From Mycobacterium sp. OTB74 (GTDB taxonomy: Bacteria; Actinomycetota; Actinomycetes; Mycobacteriales; Mycobacteriaceae), in NCBI RefSeq assembly GCF_029892685.1, contig NZ_JARXVD010000005.1:62001-126000 (forward strand): DNA of 64,000 nt, given 5' to 3'. The notes under the pieces are model-generated. The model was given only the letters and a program-made list of their open reading frames with translations, was not told where the DNA came from and did not search any database. This document shows positions 1 to 8,241 of this stretch, in pieces. A program made the position numbers and the translations under genes. How positions within the stretch are numbered: position 1 is the stretch's first letter; each line of letters opens with the position of its first letter.

Positions 1-290
1 GCAAGTACTCGAATCATTCTGCGGGAGAACGCTTGTCGCCGCGGAAACGTAGTCCCAACACCGACAGGCCGTCTCCGCAGCGCTGTCTGATGCGCGCCAT
101 GTCGTCGGGTGAGACGTCGATGTTGAACTTCTGTTTCGCCGAAAAGGCCAGTGGCAGACCGGGTTGCGAGACTATAGGTGCCAGCAACCGGTCATCCGTT
201 GCCGTGGCCAAAGCGAATCCGCCGGTGAAGCACATGCCCACGGCGCCCACTCCCGGCCCGCCACAGCGGTGGTGTTCGTGTTCGCCCAAC
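1..290 (-). pseudogene. Dienelactone hydrolase family remnant
   Basis: The minus-strand reading frame carries the nucleophile motif of the dienelactone hydrolase family, G-M-C-F-T-G-G-F-A-L-A, preceded by a typical R-C-G-G-P-G-V-G-A stretch and followed by L-R-F-R-G-D. The copy is broken at both ends. The N-terminal half of the alpha/beta hydrolase is missing, and the frame stops at 14-16 with TGA just after S-P-A-E. The same frame reads on as F-E-Y-L to the window edge, where family members usually have R-F-E, so a CGA to TGA nonsense change is the simplest explanation. Upstream the frame closes within a few codons and adjoins an AraC-like fragment. The rest lies outside the window. I call it a relic, not a functional hydrolase. 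Confidence 0.6.
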
Positions 291-480
291 GCCCGCAGCG
301 CTCCACGACGAGGTCGTCACCGAAGCTGAGCACGACGGTAACGGCCGGGATAGCTGTGACCCGGAGGTCCATGCCGTGTCCGGCGCGGTCGCGGAATCCG
401 ACCATGCTCACCCGCGAGTGCGTACCGGCGGGACGGACGAACTCCCACCCAGCATCGGTATCGAGCACTGCGGCTCCCAT
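285..480 (-). pseudogene. N-terminal fragment of an AraC-like regulator
   Basis: A minus-strand frame from about 480 reads as the sensing-domain start of an AraC-type regulator (H-S-R-V-S-M-V-G-F-R-D-R, then A-V-T-V-V-L-S-F-G-D-D-L-V-V), then loses resemblance at about 290. There the neighbouring frame becomes the dienelactone hydrolase relic. No C-terminal helix-turn-helix follows. The two fragments meet out of frame, which looks like a deletion junction joining two former genes. The family assignment of this short piece is from memory and moderate in certainty. Confidence 0.4.
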
Positions 481-520
481 ATGGCCAGGTTATCTGCTGC
501 AGGAGTGACCCGAAGTTCGA

Positions 521-2191
521 TCAGTCCTTGACCGCCTTGTTCGCCGTCGCGATCGATCCCGCCAACTCGGATAGCAGCGGCGGTACGTCCAGCGTTGGTA
601 CCACCGCCTCGATCAACACCATCTCCTCGGGATGGGCGGCTGCCGCGGCCACCGCTTCGTCCAACTCGCCGCAGGTAGTTGCCTTGAAGACCAAGGGATT
701 TCGCAGGCCCAGCGCACTCGGAACCTCCCGCCATCGCCAGCCGACGATGTCGTTGTACGGGGCTGCGGGTCCGTGGATCGCCCGCTCGACGGTGTAGCCG
801 TCATTGTTCACGAGGATGACGACGGCGGGTACCTGCTCCCGCCCGAACTGGCCCAGTTCCTGGATGGTCAGCTGGGCCGCCCCGTCCCCGATGAGCAGCA
901 CCGGTCGACGACCCGGGTGCGCCAACCCGGCCCCGAGTGCGGCGGGCAGCGTGTACCCGATGGATGCCCAAAGAGGTTGGCCGATGAACGTCACCCCGGC
1001 CGGAAGTCGATGCCGGGCCATGCCGTAATAGGACGTGCCCTGCTCGGCCAATACGATGTTTCCAGGCGTCAGCGCACCACAGACTCTGTCCCACAAGGTT
1101 TTCTGAGTAAGCGGCTGGTCGGGCGCGGCATCCAACTCGGCCACTGACGCAGCGGGTTGTTTCACCGCAGGCGAACGCGTGGACCGCGCCGACAGGATTT
1201 CGGTAAGCGCCGTCAATGCAGCGGACATATCGAGAGGCGCAAAGACTTCTCCGGCCACGGTGCTCTGATTCGCACCTACATCGATGGTGCGCCCCTGTTC
1301 GATCTGTTGGGTGAATGATGCGCTCACCATGTCAGTGAACTGCACACCCGCCGTAACCAGGACTGGGGCTTCCTCGATGGCACGGCGGACTGATTCGTCG
1401 CTGGAGGCGCCGGCGTAGATTCCGAGGAACTCGGGGGTACTCTCGTCGACCAGGCTCTTACCCCACATCAGGGTGGCATGCGGAACCGCGTCGGCGGCCA
1501 GCAGCGCCTCCAGCTGCGGAACGGCTTCCAACCTGTGCACCAAAAGGTCTGCCAGGACAGTCAATTGGTGTTCGCCGATCAGTTCCCTGGCGGCTTCGGT
1601 GAACAGCGCCAGCGCCCGCGGACTGGTGCCGCTGGTGTAGCGCGGTAGCGGTGCGGTGGGCGGGTCGACCGGGAACCGCGCGACGTCCGTCGCCAGCATC
1701 AGGTATCCGGGCAACTTGCGCTCACGTACTTCAGAAAGCACCCGGTCGATCTCCCGCGTCGCAGTGGCGGGTACGAGTTTGGCTTGGGCACAGGTGATTT
1801 CCCGCGCTATGCGGAGGAAGTGTTCGAAGTCACCGTCGCCCAGAGAGTGATGGACCACGCGTCGGGCACCTTGAGCATCCATCGACGGGGCGCCGACGAT
1901 GTGCACCACGGGGACGTGTTCGGCGTAACTGCCGGCAATGGCGTTGGCAGCCGAGAGTTCGCCGACGCCGAAGGTGGTGATCAGCGCTGCCATTCCACGG
2001 AGTCGGCCATAACCGTCGGCGGCATACCCAGCATTGAGTTCGTTGGCGCTGCCGACCCAGCGGATATCGGGATGCGCGATCACGTGATCGAGTAACTCTA
2101 GATTGAAATCACCTGGGACTCCGAATATTTCGGTGACACTGAGCTCGGCCAGCCGGTCCAGCAGGTAGTCGCCGACGGTGTATTCGGACAT
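521..2191 (-). CDS. kdc: Alpha-keto acid (indolepyruvate/pyruvate-type) decarboxylase
   Basis: A 556-residue thiamine-diphosphate enzyme of the pyruvate/indolepyruvate decarboxylase family, close in length to mycobacterial Kdc (Rv0853c, about 560). The N-terminal PYR domain contains the conserved glutamate in [16 protein letters not shown], which activates the cofactor. The C-terminal PP domain shows the TPP/Mg motif G-D-G-A-A-Q-L-T-I ending in N-N-D-G-Y. Expected reaction: non-oxidative decarboxylation of branched-chain or aromatic 2-keto acids to aldehydes in the cytosol, as in Ehrlich-type amino-acid breakdown. The ATG at 2191 is preceded by a GGAGGCGGGC ribosome site. It is transcribed away from the TetR gene, and the palindrome at 2262-2279 lies in the shared promoter region, so common control is possible. 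Exact substrate range cannot be read from sequence. Confidence 0.85.
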   Translation of the reverse strand: MSEYTVGDYLLDRLAELSVTEIFGVPGDFNLELLDHVIAHPDIRWVGSANELNAGYAADGYGRLRGMAALITTFGVGELSAANAIAGSYAEHVPVVHIVGAPSMDAQGARRVVHHSLGDGDFEHFLRIAREITCAQAKLVPATATREIDRVLSEVRERKLPGYLMLATDVARFPVDPPTAPLPRYTSGTSPRALALFTEAARELIGEHQLTVLADLLVHRLEAVPQLEALLAADAVPHATLMWGKSLVDESTPEFLGIYAGASSDESVRRAIEEAPVLVTAGVQFTDMVSASFTQQIEQGRTIDVGANQSTVAGEVFAPLDMSAALTALTEILSARSTRSPAVKQPAASVAELDAAPDQPLTQKTLWDRVCGALTPGNIVLAEQGTSYYGMARHRLPAGVTFIGQPLWASIGYTLPAALGAGLAHPGRRPVLLIGDGAAQLTIQELGQFGREQVPAVVILVNNDGYTVERAIHGPAAPYNDIVGWRWREVPSALGLRNPLVFKATTCGELDEAVAAAAAHPEEMVLIEAVVPTLDVPPLLSELAGSIATANKAVKD

Positions 2192-2261
2192 GCCCGCCTC
2201 CTGACGTCGGTGTTACCGCGATGGTAGCCGTGGCCACGAACGACCGCGCAGCCTAAAGTGA

Positions 2262-2279
2262 CGGAACTGAACTGTTCCG
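2262..2279. promoter_or_regulatory. Probable TetR operator, autoregulatory copy
   Basis: CGGAAC, six bases, GTTCCG: a perfect 6-bp inverted repeat 18 bases before the TetR start at 2297 and inside the divergent interval with kdc. The same half-sites and the same spacer length recur before the monooxygenase at 2936-2963. A palindrome shared by a regulator and its adjacent gene is the usual pattern for TetR self-regulation. Confidence 0.65.
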
Positions 2280-2296
2280 CTCACCAAGGAGATCTC

Positions 2297-2899
2297 ATGC
2301 CGACCGGCCGCGGACCCAAGCGCGCCGCCGGACGCTGGGACCCGTCCCTGGAGGACACCATTCTCGACGCGGCCCTGGCGGCAGTGACCGAACTGGGTTA
2401 TGACCGAATAACCATGGACGACCTGGCCGCCCGTGCCGGCGTCGGCAAGGCCGCCATCTACCGACGGTGGTCATCCAAGGGCGAAGTGGTTGCCCAGGCC
2501 ATTGCACACTGGCGGCAGTCCCGCGGCCCGACGTCCCCACCGGACACCGGCTCACTGCGCAGCGACCTTGACGCGTTGGTGTCTGCGGTTCAGGACTACA
2601 GCGAACAGGAAATCGACACCATCCGGGTCGTGATCGGCGTGGCCACGGCGGCCATGCGCGATCCTGCGCTGGCGACCGCTCTCGACGATCTGGTGCTGAG
2701 CGTTCCGCGCCAGATCATGCTGGCGGTCTTGGAGCGCGCGGTAGACCGCGGTGAGATATCGGCCGACCGCGACCTGTCGCTGCTGCCCGACACCGTGCTC
2801 GGCCTGAACGTCCTGCGGATGCTCTCCGGACGCCCAATCGACCGGAGCTTCGTGCGACAGGTTCTCGACGACGTAGTGCTGCCACTGGCCACCGGATAA
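2297..2899 (+). CDS. TetR/AcrR family transcriptional regulator
   Basis: 200 residues. The N-terminal TetR helix-turn-helix is clear: I-L-D-A-A-L-A-A-V-T-E-L-G-Y-D-R-I-T-M, then A-R-A-G-V-G-K-A-A-I-Y-R-R-W (about residues 20-65). The C-terminal helical part resembles the TetR_C ligand-binding domains of regulators that begin with a G-R-G-P-K-R-A tail. I chose the ATG at 2297 because AAGGAG lies just before it; an in-frame start at 2258 would run through the operator. It sits between divergent kdc and a downstream FAD monooxygenase, with matching palindromes in both promoter regions. It therefore probably represses itself and the monooxygenase, and perhaps kdc. The ligand is unknown, possibly the monooxygenase substrate. 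Confidence 0.9.
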   Translation: MPTGRGPKRAAGRWDPSLEDTILDAALAAVTELGYDRITMDDLAARAGVGKAAIYRRWSSKGEVVAQAIAHWRQSRGPTSPPDTGSLRSDLDALVSAVQDYSEQEIDTIRVVIGVATAAMRDPALATALDDLVLSVPRQIMLAVLERAVDRGEISADRDLSLLPDTVLGLNVLRMLSGRPIDRSFVRQVLDDVVLPLATG

Positions 2900-2935
2900 T
2901 TCAGGGCTTGCACAGCAGCCGTCAGCGTGGGACCG

Positions 2936-2963
2936 TTGAACGGAACGAATCAGTTCCGTTCAA
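2936..2963. promoter_or_regulatory. Probable TetR operator before the monooxygenase
   Basis: Perfect inverted repeat with 11-bp arms (TTGAACGGAAC and its complement) and a 6-base spacer, ending 14 bases before the monooxygenase start codon. The inner CGGAAC-N6-GTTCCG is identical in half-site and spacing to the palindrome in front of the TetR gene. Its closeness to the start would block transcription or initiation when bound. Confidence 0.7.
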
Positions 2964-2977
2964 TGGGTGGAGGACTA

Positions 2978-4591
2978 ATGACCACCACAGACATCCCTGT
3001 TCTGATCGTCGGAGCCGGCGCAGCCGGACTGTCGACGGCGGCACTACTGGCCAAGCACGGCGTGGACTCGCTGGTCGTGGAAAAACGCCAGGAAATCTTC
3101 CGCTATCCCAAGGCGCGCAATCTGAGTTTCCGCACCTTGGAGATCCTTCGCGGACTGGGCCTGTCCGGCGAAATAGCCGCCGCAGGCGCCGACTTCCCCG
3201 ACATGATCAGCAAGCCGGCTCTCAACAGCCCCGAGGAGCTACCCGCGCTGGACATCAAAGCGCTCTTCACCGGGATGGACGGCCTGAGCCCCGAGCCGGT
3301 GATCCGATACTGCCCACAAAGCCGGCTGGAGCCGATGTTGGTGCGCCACATCAGAAACGCCGGCGGGCAGGTCCGGTATGGGACCGAACTCGTGACCGTT
3401 GAACAGGATGACGCCGGAGCCTGCGCTGTACTGCGCGACATAGACTCCGGCACGACCACCGCAATCCGCGCCGACTATCTGATAGCCGCCGACGGCGTAC
3501 ACAGCACAATCCGCAAGACCTTCGGCATCGGCACCACGGGATGCGACGCGCTACCGATCTACGTCGTGTTCGTCTACTTCCGCGGACCGTGGCAGCAATA
3601 CGTCCCGCACCTGGGCGACGGGTCCAGTGTCCAAGTGAAAAGCGCTGCGGTAGAAGGAATCTTCGTGCCCGCCGACGGTGACCTGTGCGTGTTCATCACC
3701 ACCTACTTTCCGCAGCGCGGACAGTCGGTCGATGAGTTCACCCAGCAGCGGTGCCACGAACTGCTGTCCGCCGCAGTGGGCGAAACGTTCGACGCAGAAA
3801 TCATCGAGATCGCGGCATGGCAGCCCCACGAGCGGGTTGCCGCGACCTTCATGCACGGGCGCACTTTCCTGGTCGGCGACTCCGCACATGCAATGCCCCC
3901 ATTCAAGGCCGGGGGTGCCAATGTCGCGATCCAGAGCGCCGACAACTTGGCCTGGAAGCTGGCCGAGGTGCTGCATGGTCGAGCCGACACCCGCCTGCTG
4001 GCTACTTACCACGATGAACGTCACCCGATCGGCGCATTCAGTTGCCGCCAATCGCTGACCGGACCCGCCCTCTCCTTCCTGGACACCGACTCCTACTCGG
4101 GTCTCGAGGCCGAGGAGGAGCGGCCGCTGTTCTCCATGATTGCGGGCTACCAATATCGTTCGGCGGCAGTTGTTTCCGACACACCATCAACTGGAGCACT
4201 GCCCGAGTTGGTGTCCGAACTGCGTGGACAGCCCGGCACGCGGATGCCGCATGTGTGGCTGCACGGCGGGGTATCCACCCTCGATCTGGTCGGGAGAGGG
4301 TTCACCCTACTGACTGCGGAGCCGACCGGCGCGTGGAGTACGCCTGAAAGTGTGGTCCTGCAGACTATTTCACCAGAAGACCGAAAAGCGTGGCTCAGCG
4401 CCACCCGGTTGCAGCCCGACGGCGCCCTGCTGGTCCGGCCCGACGCATTTGTCACGTGGCGGGCCGAATCACTGCCAGCCGATCCGATCGCCGAACTCGA
4501 CCGAGTGCTGACGACCGTACGGCAATGCAATCCTGCCAACCCTGATAAACATCACGCCACCTGGGATGATGCCAGGTCGCCTGCTCGTTAG
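2978..4591 (+). CDS. FAD-dependent aromatic hydroxylase-type monooxygenase
   Basis: 537 residues of the class A flavoprotein monooxygenase (PHBH-like, PheA/TfdB) family. Visible motifs: the FAD Rossmann start V-G-A-G-A-A-G-L-S-T-A-A-L-L-A, the D-G motif A-A-D-G-V-H-S-T-I-R, and the FAD-ribityl motif F-L-V-G-D-S-A-H-A-M-P-P with G-G-A-N-V-A-I-Q-S-A-D-N-L-A-W-K-L. The last 170 residues fit the thioredoxin-like C-terminal domain of this group. Expected reaction: NAD(P)H- and O2-dependent hydroxylation of an aromatic or polyketide-like substrate in the cytosol. The ATG at 2978 follows GGAGG. It is 79 bases behind the TetR gene and probably controlled by it. This group is often involved in xenobiotic or antibiotic (for example rifampicin) modification, but the substrate cannot be decided here. 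Confidence 0.85.
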   Translation: MTTTDIPVLIVGAGAAGLSTAALLAKHGVDSLVVEKRQEIFRYPKARNLSFRTLEILRGLGLSGEIAAAGADFPDMISKPALNSPEELPALDIKALFTGMDGLSPEPVIRYCPQSRLEPMLVRHIRNAGGQVRYGTELVTVEQDDAGACAVLRDIDSGTTTAIRADYLIAADGVHSTIRKTFGIGTTGCDALPIYVVFVYFRGPWQQYVPHLGDGSSVQVKSAAVEGIFVPADGDLCVFITTYFPQRGQSVDEFTQQRCHELLSAAVGETFDAEIIEIAAWQPHERVAATFMHGRTFLVGDSAHAMPPFKAGGANVAIQSADNLAWKLAEVLHGRADTRLLATYHDERHPIGAFSCRQSLTGPALSFLDTDSYSGLEAEEERPLFSMIAGYQYRSAAVVSDTPSTGALPELVSELRGQPGTRMPHVWLHGGVSTLDLVGRGFTLLTAEPTGAWSTPESVVLQTISPEDRKAWLSATRLQPDGALLVRPDAFVTWRAESLPADPIAELDRVLTTVRQCNPANPDKHHATWDDARSPAR

Positions 4592-4623
4592 TTCTGGCAC
4601 AACAGCAGAAGAGAGGCACCGAC

Positions 4624-4851
4624 ATGAAGACCATCAGCTTCACCGCCATCGCAACAGGACTGGCTTCGGGCGCGCTGGCCGCAGCCGCCATCGCACTGGC
4701 CAGCCCGGCCATGGCAGAGAGCGGCGGCACAGTCGCGCTGCCCGGTCCGGTGCCTGTCTACCCGCAGAACAGCGTGCTCGGCGGCGCCAACCCCTATGTG
4801 CCGTTCGGTACCGATCCATCAGTCCCGTACGGCGTGTGGAACCAGAACTGA
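4624..4851 (+). CDS. Small exported protein, function unknown
   Basis: 75 residues with a classical Sec signal peptide: M-K-T, a hydrophobic run rich in Ala/Leu, and a cleavage-like A-M-A at about residue 30. The mature part is only about 43 residues, Pro/Tyr/Gly-rich (V-P-V-Y-P-Q-N, P-Y-V-P-F-G-T-D-P), without cysteines. It begins 32 bases after the monooxygenase and is followed by a 20-bp perfect inverted repeat that probably ends the transcript. Composition fits mycobacterial small secreted proteins, but I recognise no family. Confidence 0.7.
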   Translation: MKTISFTAIATGLASGALAAAAIALASPAMAESGGTVALPGPVPVYPQNSVLGGANPYVPFGTDPSVPYGVWNQN

Positions 4852-4861
4852 AGTCCCCAAT

Positions 4862-4904
4862 CGATGCGGTAATTGCGTTGGATACCAACGCAATTACCGC
4901 ATCG
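4862..4904. terminator. 20-bp perfect inverted repeat, probable terminator
   Basis: Arms 4862-4881 and 4885-4904 are exact complements with only ATA between them. The stem is long for a terminator, has an AT-rich centre (GGTAATTGCG) and no T-run. It lies 10 bases after the small exported protein and 16 bases before the lipoprotein start, so it may end the first transcript, or be an operator for the second gene. Confidence 0.6.
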
Positions 4905-4920
4905 GCGTTACTATGGCGGC

Positions 4921-5454
4921 ATGGCCCGATCTTGGCTGGCTTGGCAGGCCGCCGCGCTTTTACTCCTCACCGCGTGCGGGTCCGCCCCATCGGCGCAGCA
5001 GCCGCCGGGTACCTCAAATCCCTTGCCGGACAACGCTTCGCCGAGCATTTCGGCAACCACACCGATCTCCGGAGTGCACCCCATCGTGCCCGTCCCACCT
5101 CCGATTGCACACCAGGCCAAGTGGGTCGACCTTCAAGTCGGTGACTGCCTCGGCAGCCCACCACCCAGTGACCCCAGTGTCGTCGACGTCACGCTGGTCG
5201 ATTGTGCTGCGCAGCACGCGGCGGAGGTGTTCCTGCGCGCCAATGTCGAAGTCAACGACGCAATCGCTGCCGTAGCAGGCAAGCAGTGCTCCGCAGGCCT
5301 GGCCCACTACACCCATCAGGCCAGTCGCTACACCTCTACTTACCTGGTGGACTCGAACATGGACCGAACCGGTCACACACCGCTGCCCAGCACTGTGATC
5401 TGCCTGTTGCAGTCGGCCGGTGGCGAGCCGCTAACCGGGTCCGCCCAGGGCTGA
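4921..5454 (+). CDS. Lipoprotein with septum-formation-type domain
   Basis: 177 residues. A lipoprotein signal with the lipobox L-L-T-A-C ends at about residue 19, followed by a low-complexity Ser/Pro/Thr spacer. The globular part begins with V-G-D-C-L, then V-D-C-A-A-Q-H-A-A-E-V-F, a spacing of cysteine and His/Glu seen in the Septum_form domain of mycobacterial membrane and lipoproteins, plus two more cysteines (K-Q-C-S, V-I-C-L) that could form disulfides. It is likely anchored on the outer face of the membrane. The ATG at 4921 was chosen because it starts the signal peptide; the frame is open further upstream. Role unknown. Confidence 0.65.
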   Translation: MARSWLAWQAAALLLLTACGSAPSAQQPPGTSNPLPDNASPSISATTPISGVHPIVPVPPPIAHQAKWVDLQVGDCLGSPPPSDPSVVDVTLVDCAAQHAAEVFLRANVEVNDAIAAVAGKQCSAGLAHYTHQASRYTSTYLVDSNMDRTGHTPLPSTVICLLQSAGGEPLTGSAQG

Positions 5455-5534
5455 ACCCTCCGCCATCCTGCAGCCGCACTGTGAGAGTGCTGCACGCTGG
5501 GTGTGAAAGATCCTGTGGCGCTTACCCTTACTGA

Positions 5535-6293
5535 ATGCATTGGCTGAACGTCTGGTGGCACGACGAGGTGGTGTACGGCTACAAGGGCCCACTGCTGCTG
5601 AGCTTCACAGCATTCGTCGTCACCTTCATCGCCACGCGGACCATCACCCGGTTGATCCGCGCCGGCAAGGGTCCGTTCCACAACATGAGCAGTGGCGGTG
5701 TGCACATGCACCACTCGACGCCTGGGCTGTTGGTATTGATCCTCGGGGCATTCATGGCAGTCGGATCACCGCCGATGTCCATCTGGGGCTACGTCGCAGC
5801 ACTATTCGTGGGCGTCGGGGCGTCACTTGTGCTCGATGAATTCGCCATGCTGTTCCGTCTCGAAGACGTGTATTGGGCACAGGAAGGACAGCTGTCGCTC
5901 AACGTAGTGACACTCGCGGCCGGTTGCGTCGGACTGGCCGCCGTCGGCATCTCCCCGGTGAAGCTGGACCGGCTTAGCGATTTCTCGACCATGGCCCGGA
6001 TGATCGCGACCGCCTGGCTGGTACTGCACCTGCTCTTGGTGGCCATTACCGCGCTGAAGGGTAAATACCCGATGGCGTTGATCGGGCTGTTCGTCGGACC
6101 GGTGACATGGTTCGGCGCGCTCCGCCTGGCGCGACCGACTTCACCTTGGGCCCGCAAACGCTATTCGGGAGAGAAGCTGGACCGCGCGAAGGCACGCGCG
6201 GCGGCATTTGACCAGCGCTGGGCGCCTGTGCGTCGCAGTTGGGACAATCTCATCGGTGGCACGCCCACCGTCGAGCAACACCCGTCACCGTAA
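5535..6293 (+). CDS. Multi-pass integral membrane protein, unknown function
   Basis: 252 residues with about six hydrophobic segments (roughly residues 18-35, 62-80, 83-100, 122-142, 155-172, 178-195). A hydrophilic loop after the first helix reads G-K-G-P-F-H-N-M-S-S-G-G-V-H-M-H-H-S-T-P-G, with four histidines. The cytosolic C-terminus is basic. A conserved-looking His-rich loop next to the membrane suggests metal or haem chemistry, but that is inference. There is no operon partner closer than about 350 bases downstream. I recognise it as a mycobacterial-type conserved membrane protein without an assigned role. Confidence 0.6.
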   Translation: MHWLNVWWHDEVVYGYKGPLLLSFTAFVVTFIATRTITRLIRAGKGPFHNMSSGGVHMHHSTPGLLVLILGAFMAVGSPPMSIWGYVAALFVGVGASLVLDEFAMLFRLEDVYWAQEGQLSLNVVTLAAGCVGLAAVGISPVKLDRLSDFSTMARMIATAWLVLHLLLVAITALKGKYPMALIGLFVGPVTWFGALRLARPTSPWARKRYSGEKLDRAKARAAAFDQRWAPVRRSWDNLIGGTPTVEQHPSP

Positions 6294-6648
6294 TACAAGG
6301 ATCGACTTCGGTACCTTGGTGAACTTAGGTCCGGGACCGGACCTTCCGATCGCGAACGCCGTCGGCATGCAATCTGATCCCGGCCAGGGACATGCCGATC
6401 AAGTACTGGGCAGCGCGAGCTAACCGGCCTATCGTCACTGGTGTGACCGCGGCATTGCGCGACGACCACCGGCCTGCAGACCTGAGCAACTTGGCCGGAC
6501 ACCTGGCCGTCGATGTTCGGCAAATTCCATCGGATGCATGCCGGAGACCGTGATTATCACGGTACGGGGCGTGCCGTGCGCGTGGAGATACTTTGACGCT
6601 GATGAAAATTGTTGTGGTTGTGTACATTCCAGCGGGGAGGCTAGCGGA
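6294..6648. other. Non-coding interval with a small palindrome
   Basis: 355 bases without a convincing gene. It holds the perfect palindrome CCGTGATTATCACGG at 6548-6562 and an AT-richer stretch (6595-6625) with a GGGGAGG ribosome site before the start at 6649. A frame that begins at 6538 reads into the next gene, but its first 37 residues are Cys/Trp-rich and unlike the rest, so I treat that part as leader. The palindrome may be the operator of the NrtR-like regulator encoded downstream. Confidence 0.4.
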
Positions 6649-7509
6649 ATGGTTACCGAGGCAGAGCGATACCAACAGGTGAGACAGTTGGCAATCGCAG
6701 AGCTACGCCGGCACGGGCTATCGGTCCACCCTGCGCCAGAGGACGCCCCAGGCAATGATCGGCTGGTCGATCAGAACGGTTTTCAGCATTGGCTCAGCAA
6801 CCTGCAACTCACTTGTACACAACTGCCGGCGGCAGAGTGGCCCGGCGCGGTCGAATACCACTTCGCGCAGTATTTTGCCGCCCGTACCGAACCGCCGACG
6901 CCGGAACTTTCCGAGACTGAACTACTGGCCCAGGTCCGGACCCGACTACAGCGGCGGGACACCTCCGGGAAGGTCCCCCTGAGCTACGCCCGTCCCGCGT
7001 TCGACGGCCTGGTGGCCGAATTGAATCGAGACCTGCCGACCACTGTGCGCACAATGCCCGACGGTGATCTGGTGGGCCGGGACGTGGAATTCCTGTACCA
7101 GGTCGGCCAGCGCAACACCGACGCCGAGCCCTTCGACATCCAACGGCTCCAGTACGACATAGCCGCGATTACCGGTGAGTCTTTCTTCACCGCATCAAAG
7201 GCGCTGAACATGCCACACGTTATCCAGACGACGCTGGGCGGGTCGGCGCCTTTTGGCGTGATTTTCGGTGTGCCACATCGCCATCTGCTGTTGTTGCACG
7301 CCGTTGGAGCCGATACTGACGTGGCGGTCGGCCGTCTGGCAACTGCAACGGTTAACCAGACCGACAATGCACCCGGTGGTGTCGTGAGTGCAGACACCTA
7401 CTACTGGTACGGCGGCCTCACGCACCGGATCACTCGAATCGACCTGCACGCCAAGAGCATCGAGATCCTGGTCGACGGTGCATTCGCGGAGGCTATGGGT
7501 CGCGCATAA
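6649..7509 (+). CDS. Hypothetical protein beside an NrtR-like regulator
   Basis: 286 residues, start chosen at 6649 because of GGGGAGG before it. No signal peptide or membrane segment. The first part is helical and charged. The second half has a more conserved look, with F-F-T-A-S-K-A-L-N-M-P, F-G-V-I-F-G-V-P-H-R-H-L-L-L-L-H and V-S-A-D-T-Y-Y-W-Y-G-G-L. I do not recognise a family. It is followed after 60 bases by the NrtR-like gene on the same strand, so the two are likely co-transcribed and this protein may belong to whatever process the regulator senses. Cytosolic by prediction. Confidence 0.6.
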   Translation: MVTEAERYQQVRQLAIAELRRHGLSVHPAPEDAPGNDRLVDQNGFQHWLSNLQLTCTQLPAAEWPGAVEYHFAQYFAARTEPPTPELSETELLAQVRTRLQRRDTSGKVPLSYARPAFDGLVAELNRDLPTTVRTMPDGDLVGRDVEFLYQVGQRNTDAEPFDIQRLQYDIAAITGESFFTASKALNMPHVIQTTLGGSAPFGVIFGVPHRHLLLLHAVGADTDVAVGRLATATVNQTDNAPGGVVSADTYYWYGGLTHRITRIDLHAKSIEILVDGAFAEAMGRA

Positions 7510-7569
7510 CGGACCCTATTTTACGCGATGGTGCGCTATTAGCAGTCAGCGGTACAGTGGGACGCGAAT

Positions 7570-8220
7570 ATGAGCCCAGCAACTTATCGCGATAACAATG
7601 GAAAAGAACTGACCGCCTATCCACGGCCGTCGGTCGCCGTCGACACAGCCGTGCTCACCGTCGCCCCCGAAGCCGGGCTGATGGTGTTGCAAGTGCGCAG
7701 GCACAACGGGTCTGGCTGGGCACTGCCAGGCACCTTCCTGCACGAAGGTGAGGTCTTGGCCGATGCCGTCACCCGGTCATTGCTCGATAAGGCGAATGTC
7801 GTCGGACTGGAACCCCGTCAGCTGCATGTATTCGACGCACTCGATCGCGATGACCGCGGTTGGGTGCTCTCCGTCGCGCACATCGCGGTGGCCCGATTGA
7901 CGCACCTCGCCGATCGTCTTCCGACGAGTACCCGGCTGAAGCCTGTCGGCTCACCGGGCAGGCTGCCGTTCGACCACCCCAGCATCATCGAGCGCGCCGT
8001 TGACGAACTACAGCTGCGGTATACGGAGAAGCCCGACCCCGACCGGCTGCTCGAAGACGAATTCACCTTGCGCGAATTGCGCCTGGTTCACGAAGCCATC
8101 GCCGGACACCCATTGCAGCGCGACACCTTCCGCCGAGCCATGGAAGCGCACCTGACCGCGACGGGCACCACGACCAGCGGCACGCGCGGCCGGCCGGCCG
8201 AGTTGTTCCGCCGGTGGTGA
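7570..8220 (+). CDS. NrtR-like Nudix-domain transcriptional regulator
   Basis: 216 residues with the two-part layout of the NrtR family. The N-terminal Nudix fold (A-Y-P-R-P-S-V-A-V-D-T-A-V-L-T-V, then W-A-L-P-G-T-F-L-H-E-G-E) is followed by a C-terminal winged helix (F-T-L-R-E-L-R-L-V-H-E-A-I, R-D-T-F-R-R-A-M, ending G-R-P-A-E-L-F-R-R-W). In the Nudix box the usual R-E-x-x-E-E glutamates are replaced (V-T-R-S-L-L-D-K-A-N), so pyrophosphohydrolase activity is probably lost, as expected for a ligand-sensing repressor. Known NrtR proteins bind ADP-ribose and control NAD metabolism; whether this one does is inference. The neighbour is an unknown gene, not a recognisable NAD enzyme. Confidence 0.75.
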   Translation: MSPATYRDNNGKELTAYPRPSVAVDTAVLTVAPEAGLMVLQVRRHNGSGWALPGTFLHEGEVLADAVTRSLLDKANVVGLEPRQLHVFDALDRDDRGWVLSVAHIAVARLTHLADRLPTSTRLKPVGSPGRLPFDHPSIIERAVDELQLRYTEKPDPDRLLEDEFTLRELRLVHEAIAGHPLQRDTFRRAMEAHLTATGTTTSGTRGRPAELFRRW

Positions 8221-8241
8221 GCCACAGCCGAGCGGGGTCGC

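Noticed and set aside
3551..4153. 200-codon minus-strand frame within the monooxygenase gene
   Set aside because: Opposite strand of a motif-rich FAD enzyme; no start signal or recognisable domain.
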